A stretch of DNA of 64,000 bases from Mesorhizobium neociceri (GCF_013520985.1 NZ_JACDTY010000010.1:177495-241494), one strand, 5' to 3'. Shown: positions 42,628 to 51,786, counted from the first letter of the stretch. Translations and numbers: made by a program. Notes: generated by a model not told the origin, from the letters alone.

Positions 42628-43683
42628 ATGGCAATTGTTTTCGACGGCGTCACCAAGGCCTTCCCGGACGGGACGGTGGCGCTGCAGGCGCTCGACCTTG
42701 CTTTCGAGCCCGGCGAATTCCTCGTCCTGCTCGGCCCGTCCGGCTCCGGCAAGACGACGGCCTGCCGGCTGCTCGCCGGCCTCGAACGTCCGACCGCCGG
42801 CCGCATCATGGTCGAAGGCCGCGATGTCACCGACCTGCCACCGCGCCTGCGCGGCATGGGCATGGTGTTCCAGAACTATGCGCTCTACAGCCACAAGAGC
42901 GTCTACGAGAACATCGCCTATCCCTTGCGCATTCGGAAGATGCCGGCCGCCGAGCTCGACCGCTGCGTGCGCGCCATGGCGGAGCTGCTCGAAATCACCC
43001 GTTACCTCGACCGGCGGCCCTCGCAACTGTCGGGCGGCCAGGCGCAACGCGTCGCGGTCGCCCGCGCGCTGGTCTGGCAACCGAGCCTCTGCCTGATGGA
43101 CGAGCCGCTGTCCAACCTCGACGCCTTGCTGCGCCTGCATATGCGCACCGAGCTGAAGCGGCTGCATCGCGAGTTGAAAAAGACCTTTGTCTTCGTCACT
43201 CACGACCAGGAAGAGGCGATGACGCTGGCGACCAGGGTCGCGGTGCTGCGCGAAGGCGCGCTGATCCAGTACGACGATCCGCGCGAGATCTACCGGCGGC
43301 CGGCCAACCGCTTCATCGCCGAATTCATCGGCCGTCCGGCGATGAACACATTTGACGGCGATGTCCGCGACGGCGTCTTCCACGCCAGCGGCTTTACCTG
43401 CCCGCTGCCGGGAAAGCCTGACGGTCCTATCGTGCTCGGCATCCGCCCCGAGCAGATCCAGCTCGTCGACGCATCTGCCGGCGATGCGATCCGGTTTGCC
43501 GTCGACGTCGTCGAACCAGTCGAGCCGGACGTGCTGATCTTTGCCAAGAGCGAGGCGAACGCGCTGATCGTCAGGACAGTGAATGACGATCGCGCCTACA
43601 ATCCCGGCGAGCCGTTGCACCTGCGCTTTCCGCCGGCGGCGCTCCACACGTTCAACACGGTGTCGGGAGCACGGCTGCCGTGA
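42628..43683 (+). CDS. Carbohydrate ABC transporter ATPase, UgpC/MalK-like
   Basis: A 351-aa ATPase: Walker A GPSGSGKTT, Q-loop FQNYALYSHKSV, signature LSGGQAQRVAVARA, Walker B LCLMDEPLSNLD, H-loop FVTHDQEEAMT, then a TOBE domain from about residue 235. Start at 42628 is the first ATG after the permease. Unlike the 17-23 kb operon, only one ATPase is present. Confidence 0.9.
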   Translation: MAIVFDGVTKAFPDGTVALQALDLAFEPGEFLVLLGPSGSGKTTACRLLAGLERPTAGRIMVEGRDVTDLPPRLRGMGMVFQNYALYSHKSVYENIAYPLRIRKMPAAELDRCVRAMAELLEITRYLDRRPSQLSGGQAQRVAVARALVWQPSLCLMDEPLSNLDALLRLHMRTELKRLHRELKKTFVFVTHDQEEAMTLATRVAVLREGALIQYDDPREIYRRPANRFIAEFIGRPAMNTFDGDVRDGVFHASGFTCPLPGKPDGPIVLGIRPEQIQLVDASAGDAIRFAVDVVEPVEPDVLIFAKSEANALIVRTVNDDRAYNPGEPLHLRFPPAALHTFNTVSGARLP

Positions 43684-43844
43684 GCACGCTGCTCGCTCTG
43701 CTGCCGCTCGCCGCCGCCGCAGTAGTCTGGCGGCTATTCTACAGCTTCAACCGGTCGCGGCGCTGGTTTTCGACCGGCGAGCTCATCTTCTGGGACGCCA
43801 TCGCACTGGTCATCCTGCAACTCGTCTGGCTGATCTGGTTCTGA
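43680..43844 (+). CDS. 54-aa membrane protein ending the ABC operon
   Basis: GTG starts in a GTGA overlap with the ATPase stop and the frame runs 54 codons to TGA. Two hydrophobic stretches (LLALLPLAAAAVVWRLF and LIFWDAIALVILQLVWLIWF) flank a basic NRSRRW turn, so both ends probably face the periplasm or membrane. Position and shape match the 78-aa protein at 19141, although the sequences differ. A small accessory subunit of the transporter is inferred. Confidence 0.7.
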   Translation: MSTLLALLPLAAAAVVWRLFYSFNRSRRWFSTGELIFWDAIALVILQLVWLIWF

Positions 43845-43857
43845 ATACGCGTCGAGA

Positions 43858-45444
43858 TCAGTAGCCGATCGCGCAGCCATCCTTGCGTGGATCGGAGGCG
43901 CCGGTCAGCGTTCCCTTCTCCCAATCGATCAGCACCAGCTGACCGCCGCCATATGGCTCTTCTGCAACGGAAACCTGATGGCCGCGTTGGCGCAAGCCGG
44001 CGATCGCCTCGACCGGAATGCTGCGCTCCGCCAACACCGCATTGTCTTTGTAAAACACCCTTGGCGCATCCAGCGCCTGCTGCGGGTCCATGCCGAAATC
44101 GAACATGTTGGTGAGCAGATGGACATGACCGAAAGGCTGGTAACCGCCGCCCATCACCCCGAACGGCATCACCACCCGTCCGTTCTGCGTCGCCATGCCG
44201 GGCATGATGGTGTGCATCGGCCGCTTTCGCGGCGCGATGCGATTTGGATGGCCTTCCGTCAGCCGGAAACTGCTGCCGCGATTCTGCAGTATGACCCCGG
44301 TCTTGGGACCGACGACGCCGCTACCGAACGAGCCGAAGGTCGAGTTGATGAAGCTGACCGCATTGCGGTCGCGGTCGACCACCGAGATATAGACCGTGTC
44401 GCTGCGCGGAAGCTCAAGCCGCGGCAGATGCGTCATGGCCCGAAGCGGATCGATCGCGGCGCGTAGCCTGTCGGCATAGGCGCCGGACAGCAATTGCTCC
44501 ACCGGGACATGAACGAAACTCTGATCGCCGATGAAAGTGTCGCGGTCCTGATAGGCAAGCCGGCCGGCTTCAATCTCGAGATGAAGCCGCTGGGCGCTGT
44601 TCGGTTCCAGCGAAGCAAGCGTAAAGCCGGACAGCACATTCAGCATGATCAGTGCCGTCATGCCCTGATTGTTCGGCGGCATTTGATGGATGTCGTAGCC
44701 GCGATAGGACGAGTTCACGGACTGGACGTAGTCACCTTTTGTCTCGGCGAAATCGTCCAGTGCATGCAGCCCGCCGAGCGCGCGAAGACGCGCCACCAGA
44801 TCATCCGCGACTTCTCCTTCATAGAAACCGGCGCGGCCTTGGCTCGCGATGATGCGCAAGGTTTTCGCGAGTTCTGGTTGCCGATGCATATCGCCAGCTA
44901 GCGGCGCCTTTCCCTCCGGCAGGAACATGCGCGCGGCATGTTCGTCTGCAGCGAGCAGGGCGGCATCATCCGCCCAATCGAAGGCGACGCGATCGTGAAC
45001 GACATAGCCCTGTTCGGCATAGCGAGTGGCCGGAGCCAAGGCGGCGTCTATGCCCTTCTTGCCATGATCCTCGAGCAATCGGCACCAGGCATCGATGGCA
45101 CCGGGCACGGTGACTGCATGCGGTCCGGTTCCGGGCAGTTCCGCATATCCCTTGCCGAGATACCAATCCGCTGTCGCGGCAGCGGGCGAGCGCCCTGAGC
45201 CATTGAAGGCCAGCACCTCGCCCTCGCCCTTGGGACAGTAGAGGACGAAGCAGTCGCCGCCGATGCCGGTCGATTGCGGTTCGACCACCCCTTGCACCGC
45301 TGCCGCGCAGACGGCGGCGTCCATGGCGTTGCCGCCGGAGCGCAGCATGTCGATGGCTGCCAGTGTCGCCAGCGGATGCGATGTCGCCGCCATAGCTTCC
45401 GTGGCACGAACCGGCGAGCGGCCGGGGAATTGAAAATCACGCAT
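43858..45444 (-). CDS. ggt: Gamma-glutamyltransferase/hydrolase (GGT family)
   Basis: A 528-aa Ntn-hydrolase precursor that should self-cleave before T350 (PRSDTVYISVVD) into large and small subunits. The glycine pair used for the oxyanion is at VMGGGYQPFGHV. It has no signal peptide (starts MRDFQFPGRSPVRATEAMAATS), so it is probably cytoplasmic, unlike secreted E. coli GGT. It is the last gene in line after a polyamine-type ABC operon (49496 to 45571), which suggests hydrolysis of imported or intracellular gamma-glutamyl compounds. It could fill the hydrolase step of a gamma-glutamyl amine pathway. Confidence 0.88.
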   Translation of the reverse strand: MRDFQFPGRSPVRATEAMAATSHPLATLAAIDMLRSGGNAMDAAVCAAAVQGVVEPQSTGIGGDCFVLYCPKGEGEVLAFNGSGRSPAAATADWYLGKGYAELPGTGPHAVTVPGAIDAWCRLLEDHGKKGIDAALAPATRYAEQGYVVHDRVAFDWADDAALLAADEHAARMFLPEGKAPLAGDMHRQPELAKTLRIIASQGRAGFYEGEVADDLVARLRALGGLHALDDFAETKGDYVQSVNSSYRGYDIHQMPPNNQGMTALIMLNVLSGFTLASLEPNSAQRLHLEIEAGRLAYQDRDTFIGDQSFVHVPVEQLLSGAYADRLRAAIDPLRAMTHLPRLELPRSDTVYISVVDRDRNAVSFINSTFGSFGSGVVGPKTGVILQNRGSSFRLTEGHPNRIAPRKRPMHTIMPGMATQNGRVVMPFGVMGGGYQPFGHVHLLTNMFDFGMDPQQALDAPRVFYKDNAVLAERSIPVEAIAGLRQRGHQVSVAEEPYGGGQLVLIDWEKGTLTGASDPRKDGCAIGY

Positions 45445-45522
45445 GCACTGTCCAATCTACCGAGGAAAATTCCGAGCCTGTGCCACCCCGATGGAATCGG
45501 GATGGGCTTCTACTTTCTGTTT

Positions 45523-45571
45523 GAGCATGATCTTTTCCGAAAACCGGATTCCACTTTTTTGCGTCATGCTC
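45523..45571. repeat. Short dispersed palindrome between permease and ggt
   Basis: GAGCATGATCTTTTCCGAAAACCGG and a partner arm ending GCGTCATGCTC. It touches the stop codon of the permease at 45571 and separates it from ggt, so it may lower ggt expression. Confidence 0.7.
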
Positions 45572-46371
45572 TAACGCTTGCGGCCAAAAAGCTGTGCTGC
45601 CGAAAATAGCACCACCGACAGCAGGATCAGGCATGTCGAAATCGCGGCGATCGTCGGATCGATCTGATCGCGCAGCGCGCTGAACATGCGACGCGTCAGG
45701 GTTGTCGTTTCGCCGCCTGATATGAATAGCGACACCACCACCTCGTCGAATGAGGTTATGAAGGCAAACAATGCGCCGGACACGATGGAAAACCGGATCT
45801 GCGGCACGGTCACTTGCCAGAAGGCCGCCAGGCGCCCGGCACCAAGGCTGCGTGCGACACGCTCCTGGTTCATGTCGTAGGACCGAAAGCCCGAAAGGAC
45901 CGTCAACACGACCAGCGGCAGCGCTTGCACCGTGTGCGCCAGCACCAGGCCGGTCAGCGTGTTGTTGAGGCCGATGCGCGCATAGAGAAAGAACGTGCCG
46001 ATGCCGATCAGGATAACCGGAATGATCAGCGAGGCGGTCAGCACCGCATTGATGAAACCGGCGAGGCGCAGCGCGCCCGAATTGAGCGCATAGGCGGCGG
46101 CGACACCGATCGGTGTCGCGACCATGGTCGTCAACACCGCCGCCTTCAGCGAGACAATCGTCGCGTCGCGCCATTCGACCGACTGGAAATAGGCTTCGTA
46201 CCATCGCAGCGACCAGCTTTCCGGCGGGAATTGCAACAGCGTCGAGCCGGAGAATGACATCGGCACGATGATCAGCGACGGCACGATCAGGAACAACAGC
46301 ACAAGGGCGCCAACTGTATAGAGCCAAAGCCGTCGCCCGTGCGAAATCGGCAGGCCGAGATCGTCGTTCAT
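45571..46371 (-). CDS. Polyamine-type ABC transporter permease, PotC-like
   Basis: A 266-aa permease. Helix 1 is WLYTVGALVLLFLIVPSLII. Coupling loop NQERVARSLGAGRLAAFWQ; FDEVVVSLFISGG after it is the PotC/PotI hallmark. Starts in an ATGA overlap with the partner permease. Confidence 0.9.
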   Translation of the reverse strand: MNDDLGLPISHGRRLWLYTVGALVLLFLIVPSLIIVPMSFSGSTLLQFPPESWSLRWYEAYFQSVEWRDATIVSLKAAVLTTMVATPIGVAAAYALNSGALRLAGFINAVLTASLIIPVILIGIGTFFLYARIGLNNTLTGLVLAHTVQALPLVVLTVLSGFRSYDMNQERVARSLGAGRLAAFWQVTVPQIRFSIVSGALFAFITSFDEVVVSLFISGGETTTLTRRMFSALRDQIDPTIAAISTCLILLSVVLFSAAQLFGRKR

Positions 46372-47279
46372 CGCGCACCCCACGCGCTGGTCGCCCGCGC
46401 GCCCAACAGCCACCGGAACACGCCGAGCAAGCCGAGCGTGACGGCGAGCAAAACGACACCCAGCGCACTGCCGGCGCCCCAGTTGGAATAGAGGCTGGTG
46501 GTCTGCTCCATGCGCATCGCCCACATGATGACCTTGCCGCCGCCCATCAAGGCGGGGGTAACGAAGAACCCGAGGCACAGGATGAAGACGATGACCACGC
46601 CGGCGGCGAGACCCGGAAGCGAAAGCGGAAAGAATATCTGCCAGAAAGTCGCCGTTGGCGGTGCGCCGAGGTTCATCGCCGCGCGCAGATAGTCGGCATC
46701 GATCGCCTTCATCGAAGCGTAGAGCGGCAGCACCAGGAACGGCAGCAATATATGCGTCATGCCGATGAGGACGCCGGTGAAGTTATGCGCCAGCGGCAGC
46801 GGCTGGCTGATCACGCCAAGATCCATGAGCCAGGTATTCAACAGGCCCTTGCGCTGCAGGATCACCAGCCAGGCGTAGGTGCGTACCAGCACCGATGTCC
46901 AGAACGGCAGGATGACGAAGATCAGGCAGATGGAGGCGGCGCGCCGTGGCAGCTGCGACAGCATATAGGCCAGCGGATAACCGAGGAGAACGCACAGACC
47001 GGTGACGATGAACGCCACCTCGAATGTCGTGATGAAGGTCCTGACATAGGAAGCCTGCTCGACGACGCGGGCGTAGTTCGCGCCGCTCAGCATTCCGGTC
47101 TCGTCGAACAGCGAGAGCCAGAACAGCCATCCGATCGGCAGGACGATGATGATGCCCACCAGGACGATGCCGGGAGAGCACAGGCCAAGCAGAGCCAAAG
47201 CCTCGCGCCGGGCGTCGGCGCTCAGCACGTCCGCGTTCAGGCCGCCGCGGTCTGGAAGGTCTGCGGGCGCTGCGCTCAT
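46368..47279 (-). CDS. Polyamine-type ABC transporter permease, PotB-like
   Basis: A 303-aa permease. Long first periplasmic segment, RTYAWLVILQRKGLLN and the FFVTPALMGGG motif place it in the PotB/PotH group. Coupling loop ADYLRAAMNLGAPPTATFWQ. ATGA overlap with the ATPase stop. Confidence 0.9.
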   Translation of the reverse strand: MSAAPADLPDRGGLNADVLSADARREALALLGLCSPGIVLVGIIIVLPIGWLFWLSLFDETGMLSGANYARVVEQASYVRTFITTFEVAFIVTGLCVLLGYPLAYMLSQLPRRAASICLIFVILPFWTSVLVRTYAWLVILQRKGLLNTWLMDLGVISQPLPLAHNFTGVLIGMTHILLPFLVLPLYASMKAIDADYLRAAMNLGAPPTATFWQIFFPLSLPGLAAGVVIVFILCLGFFVTPALMGGGKVIMWAMRMEQTTSLYSNWGAGSALGVVLLAVTLGLLGVFRWLLGARATSAWGAR

Positions 47280-48361
47280 ATCTCGTCCGCCAACAGGATC
47301 GCATCCTCCGGCTCGATGCGAAGCCGCACCGGTTGGCCGGCGCCCGGCAGAAGGGTCAGCACGTCGCCACGGCAGTAATCGCGCAGCGCGATCTGCTGGC
47401 CATCCGCCAGCGTGGCGTAACAGATGAAGCTGTCGCCTTGATAGACGACATCGCGCACCGTGGCGTCGAGCAGGTTGGCATTGGCATCTGGTTCGGCATT
47501 GGCGGCGAGCCGCACCCTTTCCGGCCTCACCACCAGCCAGTGCCGCCCCGGCGAGGGCAAGGGCGAAGCGGTGTAAACACGCTTTGCCGCATACCAGACG
47601 CTGTCGTTGCGGCATTCGACGGGAATGAAGTTCGATTCGCCGATGAAGCCGGCGACGAACCTGGTGCGGGGCCTGGCGTAGAGCGTTTCGGGCCGGTCGA
47701 GCTGCTCGATGCGGCCTTTGTTCATGACCGCGATGCGGTCCGACATGGTGATCGCTTCGCGCTGGTCGTGGGTCACATAGACAGTGGTCATGCCGAGCCG
47801 GCGGTGCAGGCTGCGCAGCTCGATCTGCATATGTTCGCGCAACCCCTTGTCGAGCGCCGAAAGCGGCTCGTCCATCAGCACGATGCGCGGCTCGAACACG
47901 ATCGCCCGCGCCAGCGCGACGCGCTGACGCTGTCCGCCCGACAATTGGTCGACACGACGGTCGGCCAGACCCTGCAACTGCACCAGATCAAGCGCCTTCT
48001 CCACGCGCTCGGCCGTTTCCGCCGCGGGCGTGCGGCGCTGCTTCAACGGAAAGGCGATGTTGTGGAAGACGTTCATATGCGGGAAAAGCGCATAGTTCTG
48101 GAACACCATGCCGATGTTGCGCTTGTGCGGCGGCTTGGCGATGACTTCCTCGCCGCCAATGCCGATGCTTCCGGCATTGGCGCGGACAAACCCGGCCAAG
48201 ATCATCAGCAGTGTGGTCTTGCCCGATCCCGACGGACCCAGAAGCGTCAGGAATTCGCCGGGAGCCACATCGAGGTTGAGGTCACTGAGGACTGGCACGC
48301 TGCCAAAACGCTTGGCGATCCCTCGAATGTTGATCGGCGGCGCCGAACGCGCAATGGACAA
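47276..48361 (-). CDS. Polyamine-type ABC transporter ATPase, PotA-like
   Basis: A 361-aa ATPase with Walker A GPSGSGKTT, Q-loop FQNYALFPHMNV, signature LSGGQRQRVALARA, Walker B IVLMDEPLSALD, H-loop YVTHDQREAIT and a TOBE domain. The TTG at 48361 is chosen as start because GGAG lies eight bases upstream; the longer frame runs through the stem-loop at 48401-48431. An alternative ATG further in is not supported. Confidence 0.88.
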   Translation of the reverse strand: MSIARSAPPINIRGIAKRFGSVPVLSDLNLDVAPGEFLTLLGPSGSGKTTLLMILAGFVRANAGSIGIGGEEVIAKPPHKRNIGMVFQNYALFPHMNVFHNIAFPLKQRRTPAAETAERVEKALDLVQLQGLADRRVDQLSGGQRQRVALARAIVFEPRIVLMDEPLSALDKGLREHMQIELRSLHRRLGMTTVYVTHDQREAITMSDRIAVMNKGRIEQLDRPETLYARPRTRFVAGFIGESNFIPVECRNDSVWYAAKRVYTASPLPSPGRHWLVVRPERVRLAANAEPDANANLLDATVRDVVYQGDSFICYATLADGQQIALRDYCRGDVLTLLPGAGQPVRLRIEPEDAILLADEI

Positions 48362-48400
48362 TTTCAGTGCTCCTTCGGATACTTGCGGCGCGAAGCGGAT

Positions 48401-48431
48401 AGCGGGCCGATCGAACCTGCGTCGGCCCGCT
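48401..48431 (-). other. Stem-loop after the binding-protein gene
   Basis: AGCGGGCCGA and TCGGCCCGCT form a perfect 10-bp stem with an 11-nt loop, 28 nt past the binding-protein stop. No T-tract, so likely mRNA end protection. Confidence 0.7.
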
Positions 48432-48458
48432 GGATCAGCCAATCATCGATTGATCTGC

Positions 48459-49496
48459 TCACTGCTGGATCAAATTGTCGAATTTCTCCGTGGCCTCCAC
48501 GAGGTTGTCGCGCCAGAATTCCGCATCCTGCAGAACTTGTTTCTTGACGTTCTCGGGAGCGGAATTGATGTCCTTGATCCTCTCCTGCGGAATCTTGCCG
48601 GTTTCGAAAGCCTTCTCGTTCACTGGCCCATTGTCGACATACAATGGCAGATTGGCCTGGAGTTGCGGGCTCACGAACATGGCAAGCGCCTTCATAGCGA
48701 TGTCCTTGTTTTTCGAACCTTTGGGAATGACCATGCAGTCTGCTGTCAGCACACCCTGATCGAACGAGAAGCTGACCGGAGCCCCTTCTTTCTTCAAGGT
48801 GCCGGCGCGTCCGTTCCAGATGCTTGCCATGTCGACTTCGCCGTCCTTGACCAACTGCATGGCCTGGGCGCCGGAGGTCCACCAGGCATCGATATGCCCG
48901 CGGATCTTGTCGACGGATTTCAGCGCGCCGTCGACGTCTACGGGATAGACCTTGTCGATGGGGATGCCTTCCGCAAGTGCTGCAACGCTGAGCGTTTCTG
49001 TCGCCTGGCTTCCGCTCAGTGCACGCCGGCCCGGAAACTTCTCGACGTTCCAGAAATCGGCCCAGGTCTTCGGTCCTTTTTCGCCGAAGACATCGGTCCT
49101 GTAGATCAGCACGACCGAGGTATAGGAGATGCCAACCCAGTCATCATGCACAAGCTTCGGATTGATCCCGCTCTTGTCGATGACATTGTAGTCAAGCTTC
49201 TCGAACAGGCCTTCTTTGGAGCCCCGCGCGCATTCATCCGCGCCAAGCTCGGTGATGTCCCATTTGACGGCATTGCCGGTTACCTGAAGCCGGACGTCGT
49301 CGAGACCGTTGGTGGTGTCTTCCTTGATCGTAATGCCGAGCGCATCGGCGGTCGGCTTGAAGAACGCCTTGGCCTGCGCTTCCTGATAAGTACCGCCCCA
49401 GGAAGCCACCGCAATCGTATCTGCGGCAAGCGCCTGTGCAACAGGTATGGTTATCCCAATCACAGCTAACGCGCTGACAACTCTTGATTTTCTCAT
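48459..49496 (-). CDS. Polyamine-type ABC transporter substrate-binding protein
   Basis: A 345-aa periplasmic protein. Signal peptide about 1-24 (VVSALAVIGITIPVAQALA-AD). The mature start TIAVASWGGTYQEAQAKAF is typical of PotD/PotF-class binders for polyamines, amino-acid derivatives or opines. First gene of the operon running to ggt. An AT-rich promoter region with the TTGTATACAA palindrome lies upstream. Confidence 0.9.
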   Translation of the reverse strand: MRKSRVVSALAVIGITIPVAQALAADTIAVASWGGTYQEAQAKAFFKPTADALGITIKEDTTNGLDDVRLQVTGNAVKWDITELGADECARGSKEGLFEKLDYNVIDKSGINPKLVHDDWVGISYTSVVLIYRTDVFGEKGPKTWADFWNVEKFPGRRALSGSQATETLSVAALAEGIPIDKVYPVDVDGALKSVDKIRGHIDAWWTSGAQAMQLVKDGEVDMASIWNGRAGTLKKEGAPVSFSFDQGVLTADCMVIPKGSKNKDIAMKALAMFVSPQLQANLPLYVDNGPVNEKAFETGKIPQERIKDINSAPENVKKQVLQDAEFWRDNLVEATEKFDNLIQQ

Positions 49497-49539
49497 CGTC
49501 GTGTTCCCCTGAAGCCATTTGTTGATCTGGCATTCTATT

Positions 49540-49549
49540 TTGTATACAA
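49540..49549. promoter_or_regulatory. Palindrome TTGTATACAA, candidate GntR operator
   Basis: A perfect 10-bp palindrome 44 bp upstream of the binding-protein gene in the divergent region with the GntR gene at 49746. This form is common for FCD-type GntR proteins. Function inferred from position. Confidence 0.5.
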
Positions 49550-49745
49550 TTTCGAATGTAACTTGCTCGGAAAACGGATGTCAACTTGAAAGATCGCGCT
49601 TTTTCCAACAAGCTTGCCGCGCCATGGCGGAAGATGCACCTTGGTCTTCGCAGGGTTCGCAGCCACGCCGTCCGGGCGTGACTTCGTCAGCGCAAGGCCT
49701 TTTGGATCAGGCCTCGACGACCGGTACGGGAGACAGAACATCGCA

Positions 49746-50447
49746 ATGCCCACGAGAAAAAAGAACACGCTTCGCGAATCCGTTTACGGATCGATGAAAG
49801 CGATGATCGTCACCGGACAGCTGCCTCCCGGAGCGCGCGTCACCGAGAACGACCTGGCGATCAGGTTAAAGGTCAGCCGCACGCCGGTGCGCGAGGCGCT
49901 CAACCGGCTTGAACAGGACGGCCTGGTTGTCGGCCGCCCGCGCCAGGGCTACCTCGTCAAGGAATTCGACATCCATATGTTCCGCGAGGCATTCGAGATC
50001 AGGGAATTGCTGGACGGCTATGCGACCGAGCTGGCGACCGCCAAGGTCACGGCCGCGGACAAGGAGCGCCTTCGCGAAATGGTGCGGGAATGCGAGCGGC
50101 TGGCCGCACTGCCGACACGCAGTTCGGATGACATGTTCCAGGAACTGCAGATCGGCATGGACATCCACCGCACCATTGCTCAAATCAGCGGCAATGTGAT
50201 GCTGAGCGGCCTACTGAACGGCATTCTCGACAAATGCCAGCACTATGTCTGGATGGAACTGCTCAGGCTGGACGAATGGGGAATAGCCCGCGACGAGCAC
50301 TTCGAGATCGTCGAGGCAATTTGTGCTGGCGACGCGGCGCGGGCCGTCGAGTTGACCCGCGCGCACATCCGCGGATCACGCAACAACATCCTTCGTTTGC
50401 TGCAGGCAAAATCCGACTACCAGACCTTTCTTGCCCGCGCATCGTAG
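49746..50447 (+). CDS. GntR-family regulator, FCD subfamily
   Basis: A 233-aa regulator. Winged helix about residues 8-75 (LAIRLKVSRTPVREALNRLEQ), FCD domain about 85-215 with DIHRTIAQISGN and DEHFEIVEAI metal-binding-type residues. The ATG at 49746 is the natural start MPTRKKNTLRESVYGS. Divergent from the polyamine-type ABC-ggt operon, which it probably represses. Confidence 0.9.
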   Translation: MPTRKKNTLRESVYGSMKAMIVTGQLPPGARVTENDLAIRLKVSRTPVREALNRLEQDGLVVGRPRQGYLVKEFDIHMFREAFEIRELLDGYATELATAKVTAADKERLREMVRECERLAALPTRSSDDMFQELQIGMDIHRTIAQISGNVMLSGLLNGILDKCQHYVWMELLRLDEWGIARDEHFEIVEAICAGDAARAVELTRAHIRGSRNNILRLLQAKSDYQTFLARAS

Positions 50448-50482
50448 CGCGGCGCAAACCTCTCCACCATCTCTCCGCAGTC

Positions 50483-51784
50483 TCAGTGCTTGATGCGGTC
50501 GCGCATGGCGTACCACAACATGCCGAGCACATAGAGCGGACCGCGCAATGCAGTGCCGCCCGGGAACGGCATCGGGGTCAGCGTCGAGAACAGGTCGAGC
50601 CGTGAGGCGTCACCCGTGATCGCTTCGGCGAGCAGCTTGCCCGACAGGGTCGACAGGATGACACCTTTGCCGGAATAGCCATGCGCGAAATAGACCTCGC
50701 CATAGTGCCCGACATGCGGAAGCCGCGACGTCGTCACCGACACCAGCCCACCCCAGGCATGGTCGATGCGGCAACCCTTCAGTTGCGGGAACGTGGCTTC
50801 CATATGCGGCCGCACGAAGCCGGCAATGTCGGCCGGCGGCGACGGCGTGTAGCGCTCGCCGCCACCGAACAGCAGGCGTCCGTCCGCCGACATGCGGTAA
50901 TAGTTGACGACGAAGCGTGTGTCCGACACCGCGACATTGGCCGGGATGACGTTGCGCTTGCCCTCCAGCGGTTCGGTGGCGACGATGTAGTTGCCGACCG
51001 GCATGATGCGGCTGTTGACGCGCGGCTCCAGCCCGTGAAGCAGCGCGTCGCCGGCCAGCACCACATGTTTGGCCCTGACCGAACCCTTTGAGGTCGAGAC
51101 CCGGATCGAAGGCTCGCGCTCGAGCTTCACCGCCACCGAATTCTCATGGATGGTGACGCCGGCGGCCACGGCTGCTCGGGCCAGGCCGAGCGTGTAGTTC
51201 AGCGGATGCATGTGGCCGCCAAGCGGCTCATACATCGCGCCATGGTAAGGTGTGTCGACCTTGCCGCGCGCTTGCGCCGCCGACAGGATCTCGACGTCGC
51301 GAAACTTCATCACGCTTTCAAGGCATTTGGCCTCTTCTTCGAGATCCCTAAGATCGGAGCCGTTGACCGCACCGACAAGATGGCCGGTCAGCCTGAGATC
51401 GCAATCGATGGCATGGCGCTCGATGATGTCGAGCACCAGGCCGCGCGCCTCGAAGGCAAGGTCGAACAGCACCTTCGCCCGCTCGGGGCCGTAGAGCTTG
51501 ACCAGCCCCTTGGCGCCCTTGCGCAGGCCGGGGATCATCTGGCCGCCATTGCGGCCCGATGCGCCCCAGCCGATCTTACCGCCTTCGAGCAGCACCACCT
51601 TCAGGCCGCGCTCGGCGGCGTGAAGGGCGGCCGACAGGCCGGTGCAGCCGCCGCCGACCACCACCAGGTCGGCGTCGACATCTCCCACCAGCGCCGGATG
51701 ATCCGGCGCCGGATTGGCAGTGGCGACATAATAGGATTTGCCGATATGGAGACCGGAATTGAAACCCGTTGAACTGGAGCCCAT
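50483..51784 (-). CDS. FAD-dependent oxidoreductase, gamma-glutamylputrescine oxidase-like (PuuB-like)
   Basis: A 433-aa DAO-family flavoenzyme. The FAD dinucleotide loop is LVVVGGGCTGLSAALHAAE (about residues 38-56), followed by IGWGASGRNGGQM, strongly like PuuB. The C-terminal YFAHGYSGKGVILSTL closes the FAD site. It would oxidise the amine of a gamma-glutamyl conjugate to an aldehyde with release of ammonia and peroxide. The start follows the PuuA-like gene by two bases, a direct coupling of ligase and oxidase. Confidence 0.88.
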   Translation of the reverse strand: MGSSSTGFNSGLHIGKSYYVATANPAPDHPALVGDVDADLVVVGGGCTGLSAALHAAERGLKVVLLEGGKIGWGASGRNGGQMIPGLRKGAKGLVKLYGPERAKVLFDLAFEARGLVLDIIERHAIDCDLRLTGHLVGAVNGSDLRDLEEEAKCLESVMKFRDVEILSAAQARGKVDTPYHGAMYEPLGGHMHPLNYTLGLARAAVAAGVTIHENSVAVKLEREPSIRVSTSKGSVRAKHVVLAGDALLHGLEPRVNSRIMPVGNYIVATEPLEGKRNVIPANVAVSDTRFVVNYYRMSADGRLLFGGGERYTPSPPADIAGFVRPHMEATFPQLKGCRIDHAWGGLVSVTTSRLPHVGHYGEVYFAHGYSGKGVILSTLSGKLLAEAITGDASRLDLFSTLTPMPFPGGTALRGPLYVLGMLWYAMRDRIKH

Positions 51785-51786
51785 GA

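Noticed and set aside
48362..48442. Upstream extension of the PotA-like ATPase (MADPAGRRRFD...)
   Set aside because: It would be translated through the intercistronic stem-loop and has no family similarity; TTG at 48361 has the ribosome site.
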